Assembly: GCA_963758505.1 (NCBI GenBank)
Contig: CAVWVJ010000004.1
Span: 1-64,000 of the forward strand
Reading direction: 5' to 3'
DNA from: Korobacter sp963758505
GTDB lineage: Bacteria; Acidobacteriota; Terriglobia; Terriglobales; Acidobacteriaceae
DNA length: 64,000 nucleotides
Of this stretch, positions 35,063 to 44,286 are shown one piece after another. The translations under genes were made by a program, and so were the position numbers. The notes under the pieces are model-generated. The model worked only from the letters and a program-made list of their open reading frames with translations. It was not told the origin of the DNA and ran no database searches. How positions within the stretch are numbered: position 1 is the first letter of the stretch; the number at the start of each line of letters is the position of its first letter.

Positions 35063-36256
35063 GTGTCTGGATATATGTTGACGGCAGCGATCGCGAGCAG
35101 TGACCTTACGAGCTCTGCGCAGCTATTGGCAAGCCTGGAACAGACTGGAATGATCCAGTCCGTGGTGCAGTGGACCATTCCCAGCGAAAGGATGCCGGAG
35201 ACTGGCGCGCATGCTCCGCAGATCGTGTTCCTCGATCTCGCGCGGAATCCGGCGCCCTTCTTTGCTTTCGCCGCAAACCTGCGGCGCTCCCTTCCATCCG
35301 TGAAACTCGTCGCCTGCTCGGCGGCGGTGCCGCCCGAACCTGGGCTGCTGCTGGAAGCCATGCGCAGCGGGGTGCAGGATTTTCTCGCGAAGCCGGTTCA
35401 AGCGGAAGCGCTCAGGAAAATCCTTCTTGAGTTCGCGGCGGACCGTCATGAACAGGATTCCCTGTCGCAGGACAAAGTCGTGGTTTTGATGGGCGCCAAG
35501 GGCGGCGTCGGCACAACCACGGTTGCAGTGAACCTGGGAGTGCAACTGGCAACCTACGGACAGAAGCGTACCGTGCTGCTCGACTTCGCACGGCCGCTGG
35601 GCAATGCGCATCTGCTGCTCGATATGCAGCCTAAGTTCACGGTGCGAGACGCAGTCGAAAGCATGGCCCGGCTCGATAGTCATTTTCTCTCCGGGCTGCT
35701 CACCAAGCACAAGTCGAAGCTGGAAATGCTGGGAGGTATTACCCAGCCCGAGGAATGGCAGTCGATCGATGTCAACTCGCTGGACCGGGCGGTGAATGTC
35801 GCACAGAACGCCTTCGATGTCGTCCTGGTGGACATGGGATCGCAGTTCTCGTCGGAGTGGAGTTCGATTCTGCGGATGGCACGGATGATATTGATCATTT
35901 CCGAGGCGAATGTGCCGTCCCTGTGGACGCTTGAACGCCGCCTTATCGCGCTCAAGGGTCTCGGGGTGGATCCGACCCGGGCACGCGTGATCATCAATCG
36001 TTGGCACAAGGGCGATGACGAGATCGTGCGGGGAATGCAGAAGGACTCCGGGTATCCCCCGTTCACAAATCTTCCGAACGATTATCGCAAGACGAGCCAG
36101 GCGGTCAACCTGGGAACGCCGATCCCGGACAATCACAACAACACCCTGGTAAACCGCTATCGCCAGATCGCCGAACAGGTCATGGGAATCGAACCACGCA
36201 CACCGGAAAAGAAAGGACCGTTGTCGGGTCTGTTTTCATTTTCAGGGAAGAAATGA
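35063..36256 (+). CDS. cpaE: Pilus localisation ATPase CpaE/TadZ
   Basis: The 397-residue protein has an N-terminal receiver-like domain (QIVFLDLARNP, VQDFLAKPVQAEAL), which keeps the Asp and Lys, and a C-terminal MinD/ParA-like ATPase. The P-loop is MGAKGGVGTTTVAVNLG, followed by VLLDFARPLGNAHLLLDM. TadZ proteins place the Tad machine at a pole or focus. The start is GTG at 35063 or ATG at 35075; both are possible. It lies nine bases before cpaF. Confidence 0.92.
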   Translation: MSGYMLTAAIASSDLTSSAQLLASLEQTGMIQSVVQWTIPSERMPETGAHAPQIVFLDLARNPAPFFAFAANLRRSLPSVKLVACSAAVPPEPGLLLEAMRSGVQDFLAKPVQAEALRKILLEFAADRHEQDSLSQDKVVVLMGAKGGVGTTTVAVNLGVQLATYGQKRTVLLDFARPLGNAHLLLDMQPKFTVRDAVESMARLDSHFLSGLLTKHKSKLEMLGGITQPEEWQSIDVNSLDRAVNVAQNAFDVVLVDMGSQFSSEWSSILRMARMILIISEANVPSLWTLERRLIALKGLGVDPTRARVIINRWHKGDDEIVRGMQKDSGYPPFTNLPNDYRKTSQAVNLGTPIPDNHNNTLVNRYRQIAEQVMGIEPRTPEKKGPLSGLFSFSGKK

Positions 36257-36264
36257 GGCTATAG

Positions 36265-37563
36265 ATGACGCCGATCACCGCAGCAACCACCCGCACCGAC
36301 TTCGGCGCGGTCAAGACTGCGATCCATCGCAAGCTGATCCAGAAGCTGAACCTCGAAAAACTGACTGAGGCCAATCGAGAGGAAGTGCGCAGGGAAGTCA
36401 GCCTGATCCTGGAAGCGATTGTCCTGGGCGAGTCGGCGCCACTGAACCTGCAAGAGCGTGAGCGCGTGGTGCAGGAAGTTCTCAACGAAGTGTTCGGACT
36501 CGGTCCGCTGGAGCCGCTGCTCGCCGACCCGACCATCTCCGACATCCTGGTGAATACCTACCGCCGGGTGTACGTGGAACGTCGAGGCATGCTGGAACAG
36601 ACGGGCGTACAGTTTCGCGATGACACACACCTGATGGGCATCATCGATCGAATCGTATCGGCGGTCGGCCGGCGCATCGACGAGTCTTCGCCGATGGTGG
36701 ATGCACGTCTCGCGGATGGGTCCCGCGTGAACGTCATTATTCCGCCTCTCTCCGTCGATGGCCCCATCCTCTCGATTCGGCGATTCGGCCATGACCGACT
36801 CAAGGCAGAGGATCTGATCCACAACAACTCGTTGAATTCCTCAATGTTGGAACTCCTCCGAGGATGCGTGAAGGCGCGCCTGAATATCCTGATATCGGGC
36901 GGTACGGGCGCCGGTAAAACCACATTCCTGAACGTACTGTCCTCTTACATCTCCAACAAGGAACGAATTGTCACGGTCGAAGACGCCGCCGAATTGCAAC
37001 TGAACCAGGAGCACGTGGTACGGCTGGAGACGCGGCCTCCCAACATCGAGGGACGCGGCGCGGTCCACCAGCGGCAGTTGGTCATCAACTGCTTGCGTAT
37101 GCGGCCGGACCGGATCATCGTCGGCGAGGTCCGTGGCGAGGAAGCGCTGGACATGCTCCAGGCCATGAACACGGGCCACGATGGGTCGTTGACGACGATC
37201 CACGCGAACTCCACCCGCGATGCTCTCGCCCGTCTTGAGACGATGGTCGCGATGTCGAACCTCCACATTCCAGACACCGCCATTCGTCGCCAGATTGCGT
37301 CTGCCATTGATGTAGTGGTGCAGGTGAGCCGCCTGAGTGATGGCACGCGTAAGGTGATCAGCATTACGGAAATCACCGGCATGGAAGGCAGTGTCGTCAC
37401 CTCGCAAGACATATTCGGCTTCCAGAAGCGAGGCATTAACCAGGAAGGACAGGTAGTCGGCGAGTTTGTGGCGAGCGGTATCCGGCCAAAGTTCGCGGAA
37501 CGCCTCCTGGTTGCGGGAATTCAGCTGCCTGCAGACATGTTCAACACGTACCCGGTGCACTGA
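36265..37563 (+). CDS. cpaF: Pilus assembly ATPase CpaF/TadA
   Basis: The 432-residue secretion ATPase has the Tad-type N-terminal domain (FGLGPLEPLLADPTISDILV), Walker A SGGTGAGKTTFLN, the Asp box VTVEDAAELQL, and Walker B with the His box (DRIIVGEVRGEEALDM, DGSLTTIHANSTRD). It drives both extension and retraction in Tad pili. It is cytoplasmic and works with TadB and TadC, whose genes follow directly. Confidence 0.95.
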   Translation: MTPITAATTRTDFGAVKTAIHRKLIQKLNLEKLTEANREEVRREVSLILEAIVLGESAPLNLQERERVVQEVLNEVFGLGPLEPLLADPTISDILVNTYRRVYVERRGMLEQTGVQFRDDTHLMGIIDRIVSAVGRRIDESSPMVDARLADGSRVNVIIPPLSVDGPILSIRRFGHDRLKAEDLIHNNSLNSSMLELLRGCVKARLNILISGGTGAGKTTFLNVLSSYISNKERIVTVEDAAELQLNQEHVVRLETRPPNIEGRGAVHQRQLVINCLRMRPDRIIVGEVRGEEALDMLQAMNTGHDGSLTTIHANSTRDALARLETMVAMSNLHIPDTAIRRQIASAIDVVVQVSRLSDGTRKVISITEITGMEGSVVTSQDIFGFQKRGINQEGQVVGEFVASGIRPKFAERLLVAGIQLPADMFNTYPVH

Positions 37564-37574
37564 GGAGATCCCCC

Positions 37575-38540
37575 ATGGGGTTGTTGATTGCGGTAGTCAC
37601 CTTCATCGTCGTGGTCCTGGTCGTACTGGGATTGTGGATGCTGGTGGGCACGGATAAACAGCAGGACCTCATCAAGAAGAGGATGGGCGCGGTTCGCAAG
37701 GCGGAACGCCGTGGCGAAGCGTCTTTGAACCTCAAGCTTGTGCGCGACGAGTTGATGAGCAATGTGCCGATGATGCACCGGATCCTCATGCGGTGGTCCT
37801 GGTCGTCGCGGCTGCAGGATTACCTGGTGCAGGCCGGCATGGCAGTAAAGCCGGCCAAGATCATCCTGTTCAGCGCCGTGCTTACCGTGGGCGGCTACCT
37901 GCTGGCCGGAATCTTCTACGGGTACTATGTCTCCATACCAGCCGGCCTCCTCGTGGGCGTAATTCCATTCGTCGTGGTGGCGATCAAGCGGAACCGCCGC
38001 ATGCGTAGGTTCGAGGAAGGGTTTCCCGAAGCGTTGGATCTTCTGGGACGCGCCGTCCGCGCCGGGCACGCCTTCACTACCGGACTCGAAATGATCGCCA
38101 AGGAATGCCCTGAACCCCTGGCCACCGAGTTCCGCATGACCTTCGAGGAACAGAACTTCGGTCTCCCGCTGCGCGATGCCTTACTCAACCTCACGGAGCG
38201 CGTTCCCCTGGTAGATGTTCGTTTCTTCGTGACCGCGCTGCTGATTCAAAAGGAAACCGGCGGCAACCTGGCGGAAATTCTCGACGGGCTGGCGCGCGTG
38301 GTTCGCGATCGTTTTCGCCTCCATCGCGACGTGCAGGTACACACCGCCCAGGGAAGATTGACTGCCGCAATCTTGATTGCTCTGCCCATCGTGATGGCGA
38401 TTTTGATGAGCATCCTCAATCCGTCTTACATGCAGGTTCTTTTCAAGGATCCCCGGGGACCGATGATCCTGAGTATTTCCGCGGGCATGCAGGTCCTCGG
38501 CTCGATCATCCTCTGGAAGATCATTCACTTCGAAGTCTAA
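37575..38540 (+). CDS. tadB: Tad inner-membrane platform protein TadB
   Basis: The 321-residue protein has an N-terminal membrane helix, two helices near residues 90-135, the GspF-type cytoplasmic domain (FEEGFPEALDLLGRAVRAGH, then RFFVTALLIQKETGGNLAEI), and C-terminal helices (LTAAILIALPIVMAILMSIL). With TadC it forms the membrane base on which CpaF works. GAGGAG precedes its ATG, 12 bases behind cpaF. Confidence 0.94.
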   Translation: MGLLIAVVTFIVVVLVVLGLWMLVGTDKQQDLIKKRMGAVRKAERRGEASLNLKLVRDELMSNVPMMHRILMRWSWSSRLQDYLVQAGMAVKPAKIILFSAVLTVGGYLLAGIFYGYYVSIPAGLLVGVIPFVVVAIKRNRRMRRFEEGFPEALDLLGRAVRAGHAFTTGLEMIAKECPEPLATEFRMTFEEQNFGLPLRDALLNLTERVPLVDVRFFVTALLIQKETGGNLAEILDGLARVVRDRFRLHRDVQVHTAQGRLTAAILIALPIVMAILMSILNPSYMQVLFKDPRGPMILSISAGMQVLGSIILWKIIHFEV

Positions 38541-38557
38541 CGGAAAGGAGGCAATCG

Positions 38558-39478
38558 ATGATTTGGATACTCACCATCATTACGTTTCTAGCCACGATGT
38601 CTCTCGTGATTGCGCTCTTTTTCGCATTTTCCGCGAAGCAGATCGATGTTGCGGGCCGCGTTTCGCGATTTACCGGCGTTGCCGCGCCGGCGGCTGATAC
38701 GAACTTCGCCGACCGGCAGTCGGAGAGGGTCCGTGACAGCCTGGCAAGTGTCGGGAAGCTGCTGCCCGCGCCTTCCGCCAAGCAGGCCTCGCGCACGCAG
38801 TTGCTGATGATCCGGGCCGGTTATCGCAGCCCGGAAGCGCTTCTCGCCATGCGTGGCATCAAGCTGCTTTTCCCGATAGGCCTTTTGGCGCTCGTGTTCT
38901 TCACGAAACTTTACCAGTTCAACGAAATCCTGGTGCCCATCTTCGCGTTGGCGCTGGGCTATCTGGCTCCGGACATGCTCCTTACCTGGCGGGTGAGAGC
39001 GCGCCAGGGGAAACTCCGCCGCGCCCTGCCCGACGCACTCGATCTGATGGTCATTTGCGTGGAAGCCGGATTGGGCTTGGACCAGGCGGTGGTGAAAGTA
39101 TCGCAGGACATGCGCATCGCCCACCGTGAATTGAGCGATGAATTGCAGTGGGTCAACCTCGAGATGCGGGTGGGCAAAACGCGCATCGACGCGCTGCGTG
39201 AACTGGCACGCCGAACTGGACTTGACGATATCAAATCGCTGACCGCCATGCTCATTCAGACGGAGCGTTTCGGAACCAGCATCGCCCAGTCCCTGCGCGT
39301 GTTTTCCGACGATATGCGCATTAAGCGCCGGCAACGCGCGGAAGAGATGAGCGCGAAGACGACCGTCAAGATGGTGCCTGCGCTCGTGCTTTTCATCTTT
39401 CCCGCTTTGATGGTCGTAATCCTGGGACCAGCGGTTTTGTTGTTAATGAACCAATTGGGTCCGGCGCTGGGAAGGTAA
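38558..39478 (+). CDS. tadC: Tad inner-membrane platform protein TadC
   Basis: The 306-residue protein is the partner of TadB. It has an N-terminal helix, a pair of helices (GIKLLFPIGLLALVFFTKLY), the GspF-type domain (LPDALDLMVICVEAGLGLDQ, then LTAMLIQTERFGTSIAQSLR) and a last helix (LVLFIFPALMVVILGPAVLL). AAAGGAGG stands before the ATG. It closes the block of core Tad genes. Confidence 0.94.
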   Translation: MIWILTIITFLATMSLVIALFFAFSAKQIDVAGRVSRFTGVAAPAADTNFADRQSERVRDSLASVGKLLPAPSAKQASRTQLLMIRAGYRSPEALLAMRGIKLLFPIGLLALVFFTKLYQFNEILVPIFALALGYLAPDMLLTWRVRARQGKLRRALPDALDLMVICVEAGLGLDQAVVKVSQDMRIAHRELSDELQWVNLEMRVGKTRIDALRELARRTGLDDIKSLTAMLIQTERFGTSIAQSLRVFSDDMRIKRRQRAEEMSAKTTVKMVPALVLFIFPALMVVILGPAVLLLMNQLGPALGR

Positions 39479-39529
39479 AGCTCTACATCCGGCCTGCAGT
39501 TGACTTTACAAGTAACAAAGGAGAATGCG

Positions 39530-39628
39530 ATGGACAACACTACCCTGATTCGAGTAATCGCCGGTGTTCTGGCGGTTGTCATTCTGTGCATCATCATTTG
39601 GCGTCGCAAACGGCAGTCTATCGAGTAG
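39530..39628 (+). CDS. Membrane microprotein of 32 residues
   Basis: A very short gene with AAAGGAG six bases before its ATG. The product begins MDNTTLIRVIAGVL, has a single helix ending VVILCIIIW and closes with a basic stop-transfer tail RRKRQSIE. That gives an N-outside, C-inside single-pass topology. It lies 51 bases after tadC and 52 before the DUF192 gene on the same strand, so it belongs to the Tad transcript. The strong ribosome site and clear topology argue that it is made. I know no function; a small subunit of the TadBC platform is one possibility. Confidence 0.65.
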   Translation: MDNTTLIRVIAGVLAVVILCIIIWRRKRQSIE

Positions 39629-39680
39629 CGCGTTGGCGTGAGATCTCTGACGTCCCCCATGGAAGAGGTATGAATTGACG

Positions 39681-40064
39681 ATGCCAATCGATGATCCGAA
39701 GAGAAAGTTCTATGTGTACAACAAGACACGTGAGACTTTCGTTGCGACCGAGGCGACTCTGGCCGACGATTATTTTCGTCGGCTCGTCGGCCTGCTTGGA
39801 AAGTCCAAGCGGTGGGCGAAACTGGGCCGCGGTCTTTGGATCATACCGTCCCGCGGAGTACATACGATTGGCATGCTCTTCCCGATTGACGTCATCTTTC
39901 TCAATAAAGAGAAAGAGGTCGTGCATCTTGAGGAGCACATTCGCCCTTTCCGCATATCCAGGGTTACGCTGAAGGCGACGAGTGTGCTGGAACTTCCGGT
40001 CCACACGATCTATCACTCTGGAACAAAAATAGGCGACCGCCTGGAGATCTCCCAAGCTCAATGA
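39681..40064 (+). CDS. DUF192-family protein
   Basis: The 127-residue protein has the DUF192 core: RRLVGLLGKSKR, then GLWIIPSRGVHTIGMLFPID with the Trp-Ile-x-Pro and HTxGM motifs, and VLELPVHTIYHSGTKIGDRL. Many members are exported; this one has no signal peptide. The ATG at 39681 was chosen over a TTG at 39675. DUF192 genes sit beside Tad genes in several phyla, but the role is unknown. It is followed seven bases later by a membrane protein gene. Confidence 0.85.
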   Translation: MPIDDPKRKFYVYNKTRETFVATEATLADDYFRRLVGLLGKSKRWAKLGRGLWIIPSRGVHTIGMLFPIDVIFLNKEKEVVHLEEHIRPFRISRVTLKATSVLELPVHTIYHSGTKIGDRLEISQAQ

Positions 40065-40071
40065 GCTCGTG

Positions 40072-41571
40072 ATGCTACAGGAAACGGGAGTTGCCCAACC
40101 ACTCTCCTCGCGCTCGGTGGCTCGAGTACCTGCGCGAAACCAGGTCGCGCATGCCCTCGTGATCGCAGCCCTGTGTGCCGCGCCAGCCTTGGTCTGCCTG
40201 CACATGGCCGTCATCACCGATCCGGACGTCTGGTGGCATCTTCGGGCGGGCGAGTGGATCGCGCAGCATCATGCCGTTCCTCACACCGACCCTTTTTCCT
40301 CCTTTTCGGGAGGCAAGCCGTGGGCCGCGTATAGCTGGCTCTACGATCTCCTGGTATTCCGTCTGTTCCAGCATGCCGGGCTGGTCGGCATCATGATCTA
40401 CTCCACCATGCTGGTGGCCGCCATCACGGCTGCGCTTTTGCACATGGTGCAACGGTTGCAGTCCGACTTCACCATCGCTGTCCTCGTGATCTGCGGTGCA
40501 TGGTGGGCGATGATGCCCCTCTACACCCCGCGGCCCTGGCTCATCACCGTGCTCCTGTTCGTGGTCGAGCTCGACATTCTGCTGCACGCGCGAAGGACCG
40601 GTAGCATACGGGAACTCCTGTGTCTCCCGCTTCTTTTCGCGCTCTGGGCGAACATCCATATCCAGTTCATCGATGGACTGCTGGTGCTCGGAATTGCGCT
40701 CCTCGAGACGGTGCTCGCGCGCTGGTGGACGGGACTACGAACCCGTCTCCGCCTGTCCTGGATTCTTCCCGTGTTCTTCGCCTGCATCCTGGCGCCTTTC
40801 CTCAATCCCTATGGCTGGAAAATCTATAGCATTGCGCACGACCTCGCCGCGCAGCCCGGCGTTCTCGACAAAATTACCGAGTTGCAGGCCATTACATTTC
40901 GCCTGAGTGCCAACTACCTGCTGTTGGGTCTAGCGTTTGGCGCGGCTTTTTCGTTGGGATGGATTCGTCGATTCGCCTTTTTTGAAACGGTGCTGCTGGC
41001 CTTCGCGATCATCGCTTCGTTTCGATCGCAACGCGACGTATGGATCCTGGCGGTATCTGCCAGCGCAATTTTGGCCGCGAACATCGTCACCTCGTTGAAG
41101 GATCCGCAACCCTCGCCGGTCTTTACTTTCCCTCTCGCCGCGGCGGTCGCCGTGCTCCTCGTGGCCCTGGGTTTCCGCGTGATGCATGTGGACAATGCTT
41201 TGCTCGAAAAGGTTCTCGCGAAGGACCTGCCACTCGCCGCAGTGAAGGAAGTGCAAGCGAAAGGCTACGCCGGCCCGCTGTATAACAACTACGATTGGGG
41301 CGGATTCTTTATCTGGTATCTGCGCATGCCGGTGAGCATCGACGGCCGCGCCGCGCTTCATGGCACCGAACGCATGGACCACGTCGCAGCTACGTGGAAT
41401 GGCGAACCGGATTGGATCAAAGACCAGGATCTGCGCTCCGCCGGGCTGGTGATCGCACCGATCAAGGCGCCGCTGACCCAATTGTTGAGGATGGATTCCG
41501 GCTTCCACCTTGTATATCAAGACGGAATTTCCGCTGTTTTCATTTCGCAAAAACAGTTTGAACAGCGCTGA
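40072..41571 (+). CDS. Polytopic membrane protein, GT-C glycosyltransferase-like
   Basis: The 499-residue protein has ten or more membrane helices. The first outside loop holds DPDVWWHLRAGEW then HTDPFSSFSGGKPWAAYSWL, an acidic-aromatic loop typical of lipid-linked sugar transferases of the GT-C fold. The C-terminal soluble part (GYAGPLYNNYDWGGFFIWYL, DGRAALHGTERM) matches a common domain of such proteins. The start may be ATG 40072 or the GTG before it. It follows DUF192 by seven bases, which hints at a role in glycosylating pilus or envelope components. Confidence 0.7.
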   Translation: MLQETGVAQPLSSRSVARVPARNQVAHALVIAALCAAPALVCLHMAVITDPDVWWHLRAGEWIAQHHAVPHTDPFSSFSGGKPWAAYSWLYDLLVFRLFQHAGLVGIMIYSTMLVAAITAALLHMVQRLQSDFTIAVLVICGAWWAMMPLYTPRPWLITVLLFVVELDILLHARRTGSIRELLCLPLLFALWANIHIQFIDGLLVLGIALLETVLARWWTGLRTRLRLSWILPVFFACILAPFLNPYGWKIYSIAHDLAAQPGVLDKITELQAITFRLSANYLLLGLAFGAAFSLGWIRRFAFFETVLLAFAIIASFRSQRDVWILAVSASAILAANIVTSLKDPQPSPVFTFPLAAAVAVLLVALGFRVMHVDNALLEKVLAKDLPLAAVKEVQAKGYAGPLYNNYDWGGFFIWYLRMPVSIDGRAALHGTERMDHVAATWNGEPDWIKDQDLRSAGLVIAPIKAPLTQLLRMDSGFHLVYQDGISAVFISQKQFEQR

Positions 41572-41687
41572 GCCGCTCGCCACGTGTTGGCGAAACAGGG
41601 AGCAGGAGTCGACTTTGCAGGAATGCCTCAACAGCGCAGGTAGGGCTTCCAACGCTCCGGCAAAATGCACGGTTGCATCCGCCACCG

Positions 41688-43127
41688 ATGTCCGCTTTTA
41701 GCTTTTTTGCCTACGCGGTCGCGTTGGCGGCTTCCATCTCTGTATGGTTCATCGCCATTCGCGCTCCGCTTTGGCTGGACGAGACGAGTTCCTATTGGCA
41801 AATCAGCGGTGGATTCCGGCACATTGCCGCTCGGCAGGGAATTACCTTCGCCGCCCATTCGTATATTCTCTGGGCATTCTCGCTCATCCTGGGCAAGAGT
41901 GAAGTCGCACTACGTCTTCCAGAAGTTCTCGCGACCTTGGCCTCCGCCTATGTGCTCTATCGCATAGCCAGCGAGATGTTTGAAAAAGATGTTGCCCTGA
42001 TCACGGTCGTGATCTTCTGCCTTCATCCCGTCCTGGTATTCGCCTCCATCGACGCGCGGCCTTATGCCTTCGGTCTATTGGCGATCAACTGCGCGATCCT
42101 GTGCCTGGTCCGCTTGCGCAACAGCGATTCGCTTGGGTGGGCTGCGGCTTTCGGCTTGTGCGCGGCATTCATCCCCTATTTCCACCTGTTGTTCTCGGTC
42201 ATCTTGCTTCCGCTGCTGTGGTGTTTCGTCGCGTTTAAGATTCGAAACCCGCGGGTGCTCTGGCGACAGCTGGCAGTCGCGCTCATTACCTTTGCTTTGG
42301 CGGTATTGCCTGTCGTTTCGCGCTTCGGTTTGATGTTTCGCACCGGACACACGCTGATCGTCGAACATCCCCCGCACTTCTCGGCGTTGCTTCTGACGCT
42401 GGTCCCATCCTGGCCGTTGTTGACCTACGGCTTCTTCTTCATCATTGCCGTTGCCATCCGCAACCACAGCCCGGGTGTCTCGTCAGACTGGCGCTTGCTG
42501 ATTTGCCTTTCTTTGGCCTTATTCCCCGTGATCGTCCTTTATGCGGTCAGCGTGACCACGCCGCTTCAGGTCTTTGTGGAACGCTATCGACTGGTTGCCG
42601 TCCCCGGAATTGCCCTGTGTTGGGGGTTCCTGGTGAGCGCAATTCATTCCAGAACGATACGTCTCATCTTCTGCCTGGTGGTTGTGGCCGCAGTCGTCTC
42701 CCTTAATTATGCGGACCCGCACTCCCGGCGCCACGGGTACACATGGAAGTATGCATTGCAGTTCGCAGAAAAGAATGCTTCCGCGGATGGGGCGCCGGTC
42801 GTCCTGTGCAGCGACTTTCCGCAATCCGCCTACCTGCCCATGCCGGTGGGAGACGCGGTGAAGGACAGCGCGATGTTCACGCCACTCAGCTATTACAAGC
42901 TGAGCGTTCCCGTTGTCGGCTTGCCGAGGGGATTGAATGAGGAAGCAAAGCGCGATGGACGCAACTTCCTGGACTCCGCAGTCCACCGCCGCTTCCTGGC
43001 CCTCGGATTCTGGCCGTCGCAGCCGGTATTGCATTGGATGAGCGAGAACGCTGCCGCCACCCACACGGTTCGTGAGTTGGGGAAGTTCGACAACATCACT
43101 GTCCTGGAATTCACACCACGAAACTAA
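41688..43127 (+). CDS. Polytopic membrane protein, PMT/GT39-like glycosyltransferase
   Basis: The 479-residue protein has the N-terminal layout of dolichyl-phosphate-mannose-type transferases: a first helix, then PLWLDETSSYW with the acidic pair expected at the active site, and helix bundles with PVLVFASIDARPYAFGLLAI. Its C-terminal soluble part is short. The ATG at 41688 is preferred; a TTG at 41673 is possible. It lies 116 bases after the other GT-C-like gene on the same strand. Confidence 0.75.
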   Translation: MSAFSFFAYAVALAASISVWFIAIRAPLWLDETSSYWQISGGFRHIAARQGITFAAHSYILWAFSLILGKSEVALRLPEVLATLASAYVLYRIASEMFEKDVALITVVIFCLHPVLVFASIDARPYAFGLLAINCAILCLVRLRNSDSLGWAAAFGLCAAFIPYFHLLFSVILLPLLWCFVAFKIRNPRVLWRQLAVALITFALAVLPVVSRFGLMFRTGHTLIVEHPPHFSALLLTLVPSWPLLTYGFFFIIAVAIRNHSPGVSSDWRLLICLSLALFPVIVLYAVSVTTPLQVFVERYRLVAVPGIALCWGFLVSAIHSRTIRLIFCLVVVAAVVSLNYADPHSRRHGYTWKYALQFAEKNASADGAPVVLCSDFPQSAYLPMPVGDAVKDSAMFTPLSYYKLSVPVVGLPRGLNEEAKRDGRNFLDSAVHRRFLALGFWPSQPVLHWMSENAAATHTVRELGKFDNITVLEFTPRN

Positions 43128-44286
43128 GAGTACCTGTGACCCGTCCCCGTTTTGTGTCCAAAGATAAGACTTTCTCCGGATTTGTTTGCCCCGCAGTTGC
43201 TTCGTAGCGGGGATGGGGGTATGGGGCAAGCGGCTGGCGTTTGACCACTGCGCGATCTTCACCCGCGCACCGGCCAGGTCGGTGAACCAGTTCGCGTTGA
43301 ATGTTTATGGTCCATTTTTCACTATTTCAATCCTCCATGCACGTAGCTGGACGCTGGGATTGACCATCGATCAGGCGTACTTTTCTGAACCCCGCGCCAG
43401 CGGTGAGCTTCCGGGAGTCTGTATGCCAAATGGGAAATTCGCCTTGTCGGACGAAGTATTCAGAACGAAACGGGAGGGGAGCGGCGCGGAGTCTTAAGCG
43501 TGACTTCCGCTGTTTCTTGTGCTCCGCCCGGCGCATTTTCATCGCCAACCCGATCCGACGTGGGCTTCGGCGCCCATCCGGCGGCCCGGCTTGCTTCCGC
43601 GGTAGGATTTCGTTGCAGTAGTCATCCCTTGAAGGGCGTTGATCGCGATGTCAAAAGGGGAGTTCATCGCGAACATGCCGAGAGAATCCCTTGCGTATCC
43701 ATGGAAGCATTGTAAAGAGCCTGCCAGACGAACAAGAGCTCCACCGCTACTTTCGTATGTGGCTCGACCGCCATGGTGAAGACTCAGTTAATTTCATACC
43801 GGCTTTTTTCGCCTCGGGTTCGGTATTAATAACGAGAGGTTTTCCGGATCGGTTCTTCGCAGAGAAGTAGATCGTTCGCCCGTCGGCTGGCGAAGAGGAA
43901 ACTTGCCAAGCTCGCGCCTTCGCTTTCCTAGCTCACGACGCCAGTACCGAAAGACTGGGTCCGAAGTTCGTCGAGATCTGCTGCCGTCGCAGCATGCGGA
44001 GGACGCGACCTCGGGGAACGCGAACTTTTTACCATTCTTTGCGAATGGGACGCTGCTTTGGGAGGGCGGCTCCTTGGCCGGTGGCCTGAGTACACAGCCG
44101 CGCTCTACAGTGATTTCTGAAAAAACAACTTTCGGATTCTAGTAGTGGGGTTGTTGGACAGCATCACCCGAGGGGAACTCGCGGAACACGTACATATGTA
44201 CACACGTTCATGACGTACACACGTTCATCCTCTAACGATAGAAAGGAGTAACCAAAGTCTAGCTCATCAGCAGGTTATTTCATAAA
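43128..44286. other. Gene-poor region beside the integrase
   Basis: I find no credible gene in about 1.16 kb. Several short open frames exist but none has a ribosome site plus a domain. The base composition is less GC-rich than the Tad genes in parts. A good AAAGGAG at 44241-44247 has no start codon at the right distance. This looks like the residue of an integrated element. Confidence 0.5.
44198..44228. repeat. Two direct repeats upstream of the integrase
   Basis: GTACACACGTTCAT occurs at 44198-44211 and again at 44215-44228, a 17-base step. The step is about one and a half helix turns. They could be arm sites for the integrase or an operator for its gene, which starts about 60 bases downstream. 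Confidence 0.6.

Noticed and set aside
33571..35361. A 596-codon open frame opposite cpaC
   Set aside because: Antisense shadow; the plus-strand secretin is clear and in an operon.
43186..44142. Small genes in the gap beside the integrase
   Set aside because: The open frames have no ribosome sites, no domains and unusual composition.
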